Of a DNA stretch of 64,000 nucleotides, positions 55,759-64,000 are shown piece after piece. Each line of letters begins with the position of its first letter. The stretch's first letter is position 1. Source of the stretch: an uncultured Pedobacter sp. (lineage in GTDB: Bacteria > Bacteroidota > Bacteroidia > Sphingobacteriales > Sphingobacteriaceae); assembly GCF_946480185.1 (NCBI RefSeq), contig NZ_CAMLIG010000016.1, positions 1-64,000 on the forward strand, read 5' to 3'. The position numbers and the translations under genes are program-made. The notes under the pieces are model-generated. The model searched no databases, was not told where the DNA came from, and worked only from the letters and a program-made list of their open reading frames with translations.

Positions 55759-58644
55759 ATGAAAAAAGCCTTTACGTTATTATTAGCTGTTTTTGTCCAC
55801 TTAAATTTAAAAGCTCAAAATACAGATTTCCCCATAACGCTAAACACCAGTTCTCAAAATCAAATGAACATTACGGATAATGGGGGCGGTGCTTATACCA
55901 TAAATACGCTGGGTACAGATCCCTATGTTTATGGAAACAATATTTCAACTTCTTATAATTCAGATGAAGTTTATTATTTCAGTTTCGATTATATCGCTTC
56001 AGCGGGTATTGATGATGTGGAGATATTTTTTGGTCCTCCAATAACTGCCGCTCAATCTATACAAGCAGGTGCGTTACCTGCAACCTCTGTTTTTAAAACC
56101 TTCACTATCAATATGAAGGATCCTACAACTAAATGGACTAAAGCATTTTCTCAATTTAGGTTCGATATTGGACGCAAAACGGGTCAGCAAATTATCATAA
56201 AAAATATTGTTTTAAGAAAACCTACAGCTACAGAGTTAGCCAATGATCCATATGCATCTAGCAGACTTTTTGATTCCTATTTAAATACAAATTTTTCTAA
56301 CAAAGTATCAAATGTTGCTGTAGATTCTTTGAAAGTAAATGTAGATTTGCAGATACCATCAAATCCTGGTACGCTTTACTTATGTGAGCTGAAGATGTAT
56401 GATGATATTTTAAAGCCAGAAAACATTTCTTTTGCCACGCCTATTACAGCGACCACGGAAATAGTTCATTTAGATTTTGATAGGTATTTGACCATCGGTG
56501 CAGATAGATATGATCGTCTACTTTCAAGGTGGGTAATTGCAGAGAAAACGGGTAATACTTATGTTTATAAGTCATACGCCCACTATGCGAATGATATTTT
56601 TAAAACCGCAAATGGTTATTTGCCAGAAGAAAAGCCACTCACAAAAAAAGGGATAGGCGGGTTTACTACGTCTGGAGGAGGCACCGCAGATTTGAGCGAT
56701 GTTGGATATAATAACGTTACCATTAATATGGTGTTAACATCGTTTATTACCTTAAGCAGTACCACAACTAGCTTTGTTTACAATGGCAAAACATATTACT
56801 ATAATACAAGTGCAGTCACAAATCTGGATAATACACTTAAAACCTGTTCTGACAATAATGCTTTGGTATCCATGATTTTACTAATTCCAAGGGGTATTAC
56901 GGGTTCACTGGGTCCAATATTAAATTATCCGGACGCGGATAATGGACCTTACACCATGGCAAATGTAACATCTTTGCAAGGGATTAATTATTATGCGGCT
57001 TTCATTGCGTTTTTATCACAAAGGTATTCAAGAACGGATAAACTTTACGGACGAATTAATAGTTGGATATTACATAATGAGGTTGATTATGGATATTATT
57101 GGACAAATGCCGGGTCAAAGCCTGTTAATATCTATACGGAAATATATGATAGGTCGATGCGAACAGTATATTATGCGGCCAGAATGTATAACCCAGCAGC
57201 AAAAGTGTTTTTATCGTTAGATCATTTCTGGGCCAATGTAGGTGCGGCAGGTTCTTATCCATCTATAACAATGTTGAATCAGTTTAAACAGATGTCGGCA
57301 AAGCAAGGCGATTATGAGTGGGGAGTCGCTTATCACCCTTATCCGGCAAGTTTATTGGAGCCGAAAACTTGGAATGATGGATCCGTTACCTTAGACGTCA
57401 ATTCCTCTCCGCTAGTGACCCCAAAAAATGCCGAACTAATAGATACATGGATGAGGCAAAAAACGACCCTTTATCAAGGACAAAAAGTAAGAACTTTGAT
57501 GTTTTCTGAACAAGGAATCCAGACAAAAAGAGCTAACGGGACATTTACTACACAAGCCTTAAAAGAGCAAGCAGCAGGAGTTGCATATATGTGGAAAAAG
57601 TTTAATCGACTACCAACTTTAGAGGCCTTTCAATATCATCGTAGAGTTGATAATAGACAAGAAGGTGGTCTGTGGTTAGGTTTGTGGACTACTCAAACGG
57701 GGCAGGATGAAGCTCAAGATGTGAAAAAACCAAGCTGGTATGTGATTCAAGCAGCAGGAACTGCTAATGAAGACAACGTTTTTGCGCCATACCTTTCAAC
57801 AGTTGGCGTAAGCAGTTGGGATAAAACCTTTAACCCTTTAGTGGGCGAAGTAATGCCCCAAAAAGTGGTGTTAGGGCTAAAATATCAGTCGGCTGCATTA
57901 ATAGATGCCGAAATATTTTTCGATGCCGAAATGCATAAAACAGATGCAACAGGTACTGCAACCTTTTTTAATGTAGCCACTAACGTAAACAACCGTAGCT
58001 ACAAGGTGATGAAAGACGGGCAGTTAATATGGTCAGCAGTTGCCGTTAACGTAACAGGCGCTTTGGATTTAAGTACCGATTTAGATGCCGTTAAAAATTT
58101 GAAAACTGAAGCGGTTAATGCAACAACAGTAAAATTAACTTGGGATGATAATGCAGATTTTGAAAAAGGTTTTGTGATTCAGTCAAAAATTGAAAACGAA
58201 GGTGATTTTAAAACTATTTTCACCACCACTGCAAACGCCACTAGCTATTCAGATGCAAGCATACTTGCTGGTAAAAAGTACGTTTACCGCTTATATGCTT
58301 ATAATGATAGCGTAAAAACTTTATATTCAAAAGAAGCAATGTATGATAATACCTTAACCACTGCCGTGGCTAATGATAAGGAAAACCAAACTGCCAAAGT
58401 AATGGTTTATCCTAATCCATCTAACGGAATTATCAACTTGCAAATCTCTGATTTGAGTGTAAGAAACCTTTCCGTAAGATTATATGATAGCAATGGTAAA
58501 ATCATTTATTCAGAAAATATAAAGGCTAAAAGCGGACAAAATAGTTATCAATTAAAGTTGGTGCAAAAACCTAATCCGGGAGTTTATATTTTAAGGGTTA
58601 ACGCCGATAAATTGCAGGAAGCTTTAAAAGTGGTTATTCAATAA
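55759..58644 (+). CDS. DUF5722 protein with fibronectin-III and type IX secretion domains
   Basis: 961 residues. Signal peptide (MKKAFTLLLAVFVHLNLKAQ); an N-terminal beta-sandwich to ~150; then a region to ~740 matching DUF5722, a TIM-barrel-like family with GRINSWILHNEVDYGYYW and TLMFSEQGIQTKRANGTFT. The Glu in HNE and in SEQG are spaced like acid/base and nucleophile of clan GH-A enzymes. An FN3 domain (KNLKTEAVNATTVKLTWDD) and a C-terminal sorting tail (VYPNPSNGIINLQI, NPGVYILRVN) follow. It should be exported by T9SS to the surface, which suits an endo-acting enzyme that starts breakdown. No activity is known to me for DUF5722; enzymatic function is inference. Confidence 0.75.
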   Translation: MKKAFTLLLAVFVHLNLKAQNTDFPITLNTSSQNQMNITDNGGGAYTINTLGTDPYVYGNNISTSYNSDEVYYFSFDYIASAGIDDVEIFFGPPITAAQSIQAGALPATSVFKTFTINMKDPTTKWTKAFSQFRFDIGRKTGQQIIIKNIVLRKPTATELANDPYASSRLFDSYLNTNFSNKVSNVAVDSLKVNVDLQIPSNPGTLYLCELKMYDDILKPENISFATPITATTEIVHLDFDRYLTIGADRYDRLLSRWVIAEKTGNTYVYKSYAHYANDIFKTANGYLPEEKPLTKKGIGGFTTSGGGTADLSDVGYNNVTINMVLTSFITLSSTTTSFVYNGKTYYYNTSAVTNLDNTLKTCSDNNALVSMILLIPRGITGSLGPILNYPDADNGPYTMANVTSLQGINYYAAFIAFLSQRYSRTDKLYGRINSWILHNEVDYGYYWTNAGSKPVNIYTEIYDRSMRTVYYAARMYNPAAKVFLSLDHFWANVGAAGSYPSITMLNQFKQMSAKQGDYEWGVAYHPYPASLLEPKTWNDGSVTLDVNSSPLVTPKNAELIDTWMRQKTTLYQGQKVRTLMFSEQGIQTKRANGTFTTQALKEQAAGVAYMWKKFNRLPTLEAFQYHRRVDNRQEGGLWLGLWTTQTGQDEAQDVKKPSWYVIQAAGTANEDNVFAPYLSTVGVSSWDKTFNPLVGEVMPQKVVLGLKYQSAALIDAEIFFDAEMHKTDATGTATFFNVATNVNNRSYKVMKDGQLIWSAVAVNVTGALDLSTDLDAVKNLKTEAVNATTVKLTWDDNADFEKGFVIQSKIENEGDFKTIFTTTANATSYSDASILAGKKYVYRLYAYNDSVKTLYSKEAMYDNTLTTAVANDKENQTAKVMVYPNPSNGIINLQISDLSVRNLSVRLYDSNGKIIYSENIKAKSGQNSYQLKLVQKPNPGVYILRVNADKLQEALKVVIQ

Positions 58645-58665
58645 ATTAAAAAATCAATACAAAAT

Positions 58666-59655
58666 ATGAGAGCATATTTCAATTTCTTTATAGCTATAAC
58701 ATTCCTTTTTATGGCACCAGTTGCGTTGTTTGCACAAAAAAACAATGTGATTTATCCAAAAGCAATTTGGAAAGATAATAGAGGTAAACATATCCAAGCG
58801 CATGGTGGCGGAATTATAAAAGTAGAGAACACCTATTACTGGTTTGGCGAAGATCGTTCGAAAGATAACGATCCATCGTTAAGATATGTAGGCTGTTATT
58901 CTTCCAAAGATTTGGTGAACTGGAAATTTTTAAAACAGTTAAAATTTACGCCACCAGAAGGGTTTGGTAAAGACTGGGTTTTAGAACGACCAAAGGTATA
59001 TTACAATCACAAAACCAAGCAATTTGTAATGTATTTCCATTTAGATGAGCATTATCAATTGGCGAAAGTAGGTGTTGCCGTAAGCCATAAGGTGGATGGC
59101 GATTACAAATTTGTAAAAGCATTTCAACCTTTAGGACATGAAAGTCGTGATATTGGACAGTTTATAGATGATGACGGCTCTGCTTATCTGATATTTGAAG
59201 ACAGACCTTATAAAGGATTTAGGATTGCAAAACTAACCGACGACTACATGGATGTTACCGAAGTTTGTTTAATACAAGCACCTTTAGAAGGTGGCGCTAT
59301 TGTTCATTATAAAGGTTTGTATTATGCAATTGGATCAGGTTTAACAGCTTGGGATGCTAATCCAAACAAGTATGCAACTGCAAAATCATTAGCCGGACCA
59401 TGGTCGGATTTTAAGGATATTGCCCCGCCTGAAACCAATACTTACAGCTCGCAATCTACCATGATGATAAAAGTGGTGGGCACAAAAACAACCTCTGTAA
59501 TTTTTATGGCTGACGTTTGGAAACCCAATACCCAATGGGATTCTCGTTACTTATGGATGCCTTTGCAGATTGGAGGCGGAAAGCTGTGCCTACCAAAACC
59601 TCAACCTTTTTTTTTAAACGTGAAAACAGGAGAAACCAAATTGTTGTCAAAATAG
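58666..59655 (+). CDS. Secreted GH43 family protein, exo-galactanase-like subgroup
   Basis: 329 residues, signal peptide ending ALFAQ. It begins IQAHGGGIIKVENTYYWFGE, the hallmark of the GH43 subgroup (subfamilies 24/34) that includes exo-beta-1,3-galactanases, where the usual base Asp is absent. Other family features are SRDIGQFIDDDGSAYLIFED (Asp) and APLEGGAIVHYKGLYYAIGS (Glu). If the subgroup is right, the substrate includes beta-1,3-linked galactose as in type II arabinogalactan. That would conflict with a pure mannan target suggested by GH92. It starts 21 nt after the DUF5722 gene and is probably co-translated with it. Confidence 0.82.
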   Translation: MRAYFNFFIAITFLFMAPVALFAQKNNVIYPKAIWKDNRGKHIQAHGGGIIKVENTYYWFGEDRSKDNDPSLRYVGCYSSKDLVNWKFLKQLKFTPPEGFGKDWVLERPKVYYNHKTKQFVMYFHLDEHYQLAKVGVAVSHKVDGDYKFVKAFQPLGHESRDIGQFIDDDGSAYLIFEDRPYKGFRIAKLTDDYMDVTEVCLIQAPLEGGAIVHYKGLYYAIGSGLTAWDANPNKYATAKSLAGPWSDFKDIAPPETNTYSSQSTMMIKVVGTKTTSVIFMADVWKPNTQWDSRYLWMPLQIGGGKLCLPKPQPFFLNVKTGETKLLSK

Positions 59656-59705
59656 GGGCTCGTCCTTCATCAATCTTTATATCAAAAAATAATCTTGTTT
59701 AAACT

Positions 59706-60929
59706 ATGAACAAACCCACCTTCGGACTACTAAGCTTAAAAAGCACCTGTTTTTTTATTGTATTTATTTTTTTAATGAGCAGTTGCGCAACGAAAAAGTT
59801 AAGGCCAAATAAACAACTTTTGTCTACTATTCATCAAAACTTAAAAGATGGTGAGGCACAATACCTGTACATGTCGTCTTTGCTCTCAGATCCGCAACGC
59901 TTTCCGCAGTCTTATGCAAATGGCAAGCTCATTACCACCGTTTCTGGAGATTGGGTAAGTGGGTTTTACCCAGGCTCTTTATGGTATTTGTACAAAGCTA
60001 CTGGCGATACAAAACTGCGAGATGAAGCTCGAAGAATTATGAAGCCATTGGCTAAAGAGCAATATAACACTACCAGTCACGATGTAGGCTTTATGCTTTT
60101 TGATAGTTTCGGGAATGCCTTAAAAATAGATCCAGAAGCAAGCGATAAGCAAGTGTTAATTAATGGCGCTAAATCTTTAGCTACCAGATTTAATCCGAAA
60201 GTAGGCAGTATAAAGTCTTGGAATTCTAAAAATCCAGATGACTTTTTAGTGATTATAGACAATATGATGAATTTAGAGTTGCTTTTTTGGGCGACCAAAG
60301 AAACCGGAGACTCTACGTATTACAAAATTGCAGTAGCTCATGCAAACACTGCCATGAAAAATCATTTCCGACCAGATTACAGCAGTTATCACGTGGTGAA
60401 TTACATTCCACAAACTGGTGAGGTAGTTAAAAAACGTACTGCACAAGGTTATTCAGATAGCTCGGCTTGGGCCAGGGGGCAAGCGTGGGGTTTGTATGGA
60501 TTTACCATGATGTATCGTGAAACCAAAGATGAAAAGTACTTAGAGCAGGCTAATCATATTGCCGAATTTATTCTGAATAACGCAAACCTGCCAGAAGACA
60601 AAATACCTTATTGGGATTTTAATGCTCCAAATATTCCGAATGCCTACCGGGATGTTTCTGCGGCCGCAATTATAGCGTCGGCACTATTAGAACTAAGTAC
60701 CTACAATTCTGGTGCAGAAGCAGAATGGTATTATAAAACTGCCGAAACTATATTGAAAAATCTGTCGTCGGAAAAATATAAAGCACAAATTGGCACAAAC
60801 GGTGGTTTCATTTTGAAACATAGTGTAGGGCACTTACCTGCAAAATCGCAAATAGATGTGCCTTTAACCTACGCAGATTATTACTTTATTGAGGCAATGA
60901 TGAGGTATAGCCACATGATTTCGTTTTAG
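59706..60929 (+). CDS. GH88 unsaturated glucuronyl hydrolase, lipoprotein
   Basis: 407 residues. Lipoprotein signal with Cys in FLMSSCATKKLRPN. The (alpha/alpha)6 barrel carries the two catalytic Asp: D126 in TSHDVGFMLFDSFGNAL and D185 in LVIIDNMMNLELLFWA. Other conserved blocks are GDWVSGFYPGSLWYLY, SDSSAWARGQAWGLYGF and PYWDFNAP. GH88 hydrates the double bond of 4,5-unsaturated uronic acids left by polysaccharide lyases, freeing them from oligosaccharides. Its presence together with the alginate-lyase-family gene is the best sequence evidence that the target contains uronic acid. Placement is probably periplasmic or inner face of the outer membrane. Confidence 0.92.
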   Translation: MNKPTFGLLSLKSTCFFIVFIFLMSSCATKKLRPNKQLLSTIHQNLKDGEAQYLYMSSLLSDPQRFPQSYANGKLITTVSGDWVSGFYPGSLWYLYKATGDTKLRDEARRIMKPLAKEQYNTTSHDVGFMLFDSFGNALKIDPEASDKQVLINGAKSLATRFNPKVGSIKSWNSKNPDDFLVIIDNMMNLELLFWATKETGDSTYYKIAVAHANTAMKNHFRPDYSSYHVVNYIPQTGEVVKKRTAQGYSDSSAWARGQAWGLYGFTMMYRETKDEKYLEQANHIAEFILNNANLPEDKIPYWDFNAPNIPNAYRDVSAAAIIASALLELSTYNSGAEAEWYYKTAETILKNLSSEKYKAQIGTNGGFILKHSVGHLPAKSQIDVPLTYADYYFIEAMMRYSHMISF

Positions 60930-61057
60930 TAAAACAATGGTCTTATTTACAAGCAAACCGCATAAACTCAATATACTTTTGGCAGAGATATTTAACTATA
61001 AGAGTTGATCTTCAGATTTAAAAAATAAACTCATTACAAAATAGCCGCATAGCTTTT

Positions 61058-63607
61058 ATGAAGCAAACTTACCTTATAAAACCACTTTTGTTTTTTCTGT
61101 TTTTAATTAACGGATTAACTGTTTGGGCACAAAAAAAAGTATCTATTAATGAAAATTGGGAGTTCTCAAAAACAGTTGATGCTACCAATTGGGAGAAGAT
61201 CAACCTCCCACATACTTGGAATGCTAAAGATGTTATTGATGAAACGCCAGGGTATTACCGCGGTATAGGTTGGTACAAGAAAAAGTTGAATATTTCGGTT
61301 GAAAAAAGCCAAAAGATTTTTCTTCATTTTGAAGGCGCAAATAGCAATACCGAACTTTTTGTTAACGAAAAATTGGTTGGTAAGCATGTTGGCGGCTATA
61401 CGGCTTTCAATTTTGATATTACGCCTTTTTTAAGTGCCAACGGAAAAAACGATATAAAAGTTAAGGTTGATAACGCTGTAAATTTTAATGATTTGCCGGT
61501 TAGTGCAGATTTTACTTTTTACGGTGGGATTTATAGGGATGTGTTTTTGGTGACAAAAAATGAGCTCCATTTTGATATGTCAAATTTAGGATCCCAAGGC
61601 ATTTTTATTTCAACACCTGCTGTCTCTTCTAAAAAGGGAAGCGTAAAAATTGCAGGAGCTATCGTAAATGAATCTAGCCGGACTAAAAACGTTGATTTGC
61701 AAACAATTATAAAAGATGCTGAAGGTAAAATTGTTTACAGCAAAACTTATAAAAAAGCAATCAGTAAAAATGCGAAATGGAATTTCAGTTTTACTGATAC
61801 CGAAGTTCTAAATCCCAAGTTATGGTCGCCAACAACGCCTAATTTATATACGGTGGAGTTAAAAATCATCGATAAAGAAACAAAAAGAGCCATGGATTCT
61901 TCTGTCCAGCCTTTGGGTTTTAGATGGTTTAAATTTGACGCTGATAAAGGTTTTTTCCTTAATGGGAAACCATTGAAATTAATAGGTACCAACCGCCACC
62001 AAGACCGCCAAGGTTATGGAAACGCGTTGCTTGATGATTTTCATGAAGAAGACATCCGTTTGATAAAAGAAATGGGTGCAAATTTTATACGGATAGCGCA
62101 CTATCCACAAGATCCACGTGTTTTAGAAATGTGCGATAAATACGGTTTGCTAGTTTGGGAAGAAATACCGGTAGTTAATGAAATTAATACAACAGAAGAG
62201 TTTGCAGATAATGCAAAGAACTCGCTTAAAGAAATGATTAGGCAAAACTTCAATCATCCCTCGATTATAATTTGGGGATATATGAATGAAGTTTTTGCGA
62301 CTAACAAAATGAGAAAGCTTGTTGAGCGCAAAAACTTGTTGGCCAAAACCACCGAATTGGCTAATGAACTGGAAGCCATTGTAAAGCAGGAAGATCTTTC
62401 CCGTAATACCGCAATGGCTTTGGAATACACTTATGCCAATGAATATCTGGAAACCGGCATCGGCAATATCTGTGATGTTGTTGGCTGGAATTTGTACATC
62501 GGCTGGTATCAGGAAGACATGACCAAATTTGGTCCGTTTTTAGATAAATGGCACCAAAATTATCCTACAAAAAGCTTTATTATATCAGAATTTGGTGCAG
62601 GAAGCGATACCAGAATTCACTCGTTAACTCCTACAAGATATGATTATAGTATAGAATATCAAGAAATAAACCTAGAAAGTTATTATCAGCAAATAATGGC
62701 TCGCCCTTTTGTTTCTGGTGCAACCGTATGGAATTCTTTTGATTTTAACTCTGAAGGAAGAATGGATGTTGTGCCAAACATTAATAATAAAGGTTTATTA
62801 ACGGTTGATAGAAAGCCTAAAGATTCCTATTATTTTTTTCAGGCAACGTTATCTCAAAAACCGATTTTAAAAATAGCTTCTACCGATTGGAAAAATAGAA
62901 CTGGAAGAGCCGAAAGTGAACAAACCAATTACTGCAAGCAACCGGTTGTTGTTTATAGCAACCTGCCTCAGGTTGAGTTGTTTAATAATGGAATTTCTTT
63001 AGGGAAAAAGGATATATTTCATTCTAAAGCTATTTGGGACGTATCGTTTCATAATGGAATAAATCAAATTGTAGCGAAAGCAGATAGTGTTTCTGATCAA
63101 ATTGCGATCAATTTTCACTTACAACCTTATTTACTAAACAACCCTTCATTTACGGCAATCGCCGTTAATTTAGGCAGTCAGGAGTATTTTATAGAAGAAC
63201 CAACAGCCTTAGTTTGGGAACCCGAAAGAAAATATACCCAAGGTTATTGGGGTTATATAAAAGCAGACGAAGTCTATAAGCAACCTGTTAGGTTTGATGT
63301 GAAAAGAACTAAAAATGACCCATTATATTACGCTTATTTAAAAAATGCAGAAAGCATACAGTTTGATGTTGCTGATGGGAATTATGAAGTGGAACTTTTA
63401 TTTGTTGATCAAATTTCTGGCAACAAATTTTCGGTGTTAGTTAACGGAAAATCAATCTACAACTATCCGTCCGGCTCATCAGAAAAAACAGCAATCAATG
63501 TAAAATGTGATGTAAATGTTAATAATGGTAAAGGGATAAACATCTCTTTTAACAAGCAACAGGGAAATGCAATAATTAGTGGAATAAAAATTAGAAAACG
63601 GTTTTAA
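61058..63607 (+). CDS. Secreted GH2 beta-galactosidase-like enzyme with malectin-like C-terminus
   Basis: 849 residues, signal peptide ending LTVWAQ. Domain order: jelly roll (INLPHTWNAKDVIDETPGYY, GGIYRDVFLVTK), Ig-like domain, barrel (GTNRHQDRQGYGNALLDDFH, MGANFIRIAHYPQDP). The acid/base is in IIIWGYMNEVFA (E411) and the nucleophile in FIISEFGAGSDTR (E511). Further C-terminal beta domains and a malectin-like sugar-binding domain (DGNYEVELLFVDQISGNKF, VLVNGKSIYN) complete it. Beta-galactosidase or beta-glucuronidase activity is most likely; the N-R-H-Q-D motif is typical of galactosidase-like members. It lies 128 nt after the GH88 gene. Confidence 0.9.
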   Translation: MKQTYLIKPLLFFLFLINGLTVWAQKKVSINENWEFSKTVDATNWEKINLPHTWNAKDVIDETPGYYRGIGWYKKKLNISVEKSQKIFLHFEGANSNTELFVNEKLVGKHVGGYTAFNFDITPFLSANGKNDIKVKVDNAVNFNDLPVSADFTFYGGIYRDVFLVTKNELHFDMSNLGSQGIFISTPAVSSKKGSVKIAGAIVNESSRTKNVDLQTIIKDAEGKIVYSKTYKKAISKNAKWNFSFTDTEVLNPKLWSPTTPNLYTVELKIIDKETKRAMDSSVQPLGFRWFKFDADKGFFLNGKPLKLIGTNRHQDRQGYGNALLDDFHEEDIRLIKEMGANFIRIAHYPQDPRVLEMCDKYGLLVWEEIPVVNEINTTEEFADNAKNSLKEMIRQNFNHPSIIIWGYMNEVFATNKMRKLVERKNLLAKTTELANELEAIVKQEDLSRNTAMALEYTYANEYLETGIGNICDVVGWNLYIGWYQEDMTKFGPFLDKWHQNYPTKSFIISEFGAGSDTRIHSLTPTRYDYSIEYQEINLESYYQQIMARPFVSGATVWNSFDFNSEGRMDVVPNINNKGLLTVDRKPKDSYYFFQATLSQKPILKIASTDWKNRTGRAESEQTNYCKQPVVVYSNLPQVELFNNGISLGKKDIFHSKAIWDVSFHNGINQIVAKADSVSDQIAINFHLQPYLLNNPSFTAIAVNLGSQEYFIEEPTALVWEPERKYTQGYWGYIKADEVYKQPVRFDVKRTKNDPLYYAYLKNAESIQFDVADGNYEVELLFVDQISGNKFSVLVNGKSIYNYPSGSSEKTAINVKCDVNVNNGKGINISFNKQQGNAIISGIKIRKRF

Positions 63608-63618
63608 AAAATAAGGAT

Positions 63619-64000
63619 ATGAAAAAGCTATTAAATATAACGTTGCTTATGGTAGCAATAATTTCGTCTTCTTGCCAAAAGAAAGCTAATGTTTCGCCAC
63701 CACCATCGCCACCACCTCCACCAACCAAACCGGGAGGTGTTACAGTTCCTAACCAAAATATTAAGGTTTACATTGGAGGAGGGGATAATACTACAGGTGC
63801 TTTTTTAGGATATTTAGGCCATCCTGAGGATTGGCGTTATGTGCAACAGAACGCAGATGGATATTACATCAATAACTTTGCATTAAATACAAACAAAGAG
63901 GATGCAACCCAAAACCAGCGTTTAGGAGCTTTGTCGACTTTGTTTTCTAAAAAAAATGTATTTTACGAAACTGATTTGGAGCGTACCGATGATAATTCAG
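63619..64000 (+). CDS. Lipoprotein of unknown function, Pro-rich tether (partial, runs off the right edge)
   Basis: The ATG at 63619 follows an aaggat ribosome-binding-like sequence 11 nt after the GH2 stop. The frame is open to the window edge (127 codons). Signal (MKKLLNITLLMVAIISSSC) with a lipobox ending SSSC and Lys-rich QKK, then a Pro-rich tether (SPPPSPPPPPTKPGG) like that of the GH99-like protein at 44778. The visible mature part starts VTVPNQNIKVYIGGGDNTTG, then GYLGHPEDWRYVQQNADGYY. I do not recognise the family. Context predicts a surface enzyme or binding protein of the PUL. Confidence 0.75.
   Translation, partial: MKKLLNITLLMVAIISSSCQKKANVSPPPSPPPPPTKPGGVTVPNQNIKVYIGGGDNTTGAFLGYLGHPEDWRYVQQNADGYYINNFALNTNKEDATQNQRLGALSTLFSKKNVFYETDLERTDDNS

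Noticed and set aside
1..64000. CRISPR arrays, tRNA or rRNA genes, prophage, integrase-attachment site
   Set aside because: No regular spacer-repeat pattern, no cloverleaf candidate and no integrase or structural phage gene was seen.

Overview
The window reads as chromosomal DNA of a Bacteroidota bacterium, most likely a Sphingobacteriaceae such as Pedobacter. This placement is inferred from gene content, not from a marker gene. The supporting signs are tandem SusC/SusD pairs, an ECF sigma / FecR / STN-SusC cascade, a hybrid two-component regulator (HTCS), type IX secretion tails, A+T-rich DNA and weak Shine-Dalgarno sites. No tRNA, rRNA or CRISPR array was seen.

Region 1 (1-5.4 kb) looks like a small defence island. 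A tight leftward operon matches an ABC-three-component (ABC-3C) system: a nuclease-like effector, a middle component and an SMC/Rad50-like ABC ATPase cut by the window edge. The last bases of the ATPase frame look like the end of an IS21-type element, so the system may be broken. Divergent from it are a P-loop ATPase resembling the Sll1717 family and a small membrane-anchored protein.

Region 2 (5.4-7.7 kb) is gene-poor. It holds two imperfect copies of a ~170-bp structured repeat, a UUCG hairpin and a possible decayed gene.

Region 3 (7.7-23.1 kb) is a carbohydrate gene cluster around an AraC-type regulator. Leftward genes encode a GH43-CBM6 protein, a GH39 enzyme, an L-rhamnose mutarotase and an arabinose/fucose-isomerase-like protein. 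Rightward genes encode a PhyH-type dioxygenase, a xylose-isomerase-like TIM barrel, an esterase, a GH2, a frameshifted esterase and a GH3.

Region 4 (23.2-28.0 kb) is a dead HTCS sensor-regulator. It has three separate lesions: a frameshift, loss of most of the receiver domain, and an IS982-family insertion with a 5-bp target duplication.

Region 5 (28.8 kb to the right edge) is a large polysaccharide utilization locus (PUL). It runs ECF sigma factor, FecR anti-sigma, STN-bearing SusC, SusD, a second SusC/SusD pair, two surface lipoproteins, then a long run of secreted enzymes: GH99/71-like, three GH43s, a GH115/GH67-like protein, GH92, an alginate-lyase-family protein, a DUF5722 protein, GH88 and GH2. 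The outer-membrane system would bind and import oligosaccharides and signal through STN, FecR and sigma to switch on the locus. A polysaccharide lyase beside an unsaturated-uronyl hydrolase (GH88) points to a uronic-acid-containing, branched and probably acetylated substrate. Arabinogalactan-type gums and fungal glucuronoxylomannan are both compatible; the sequence alone does not decide.
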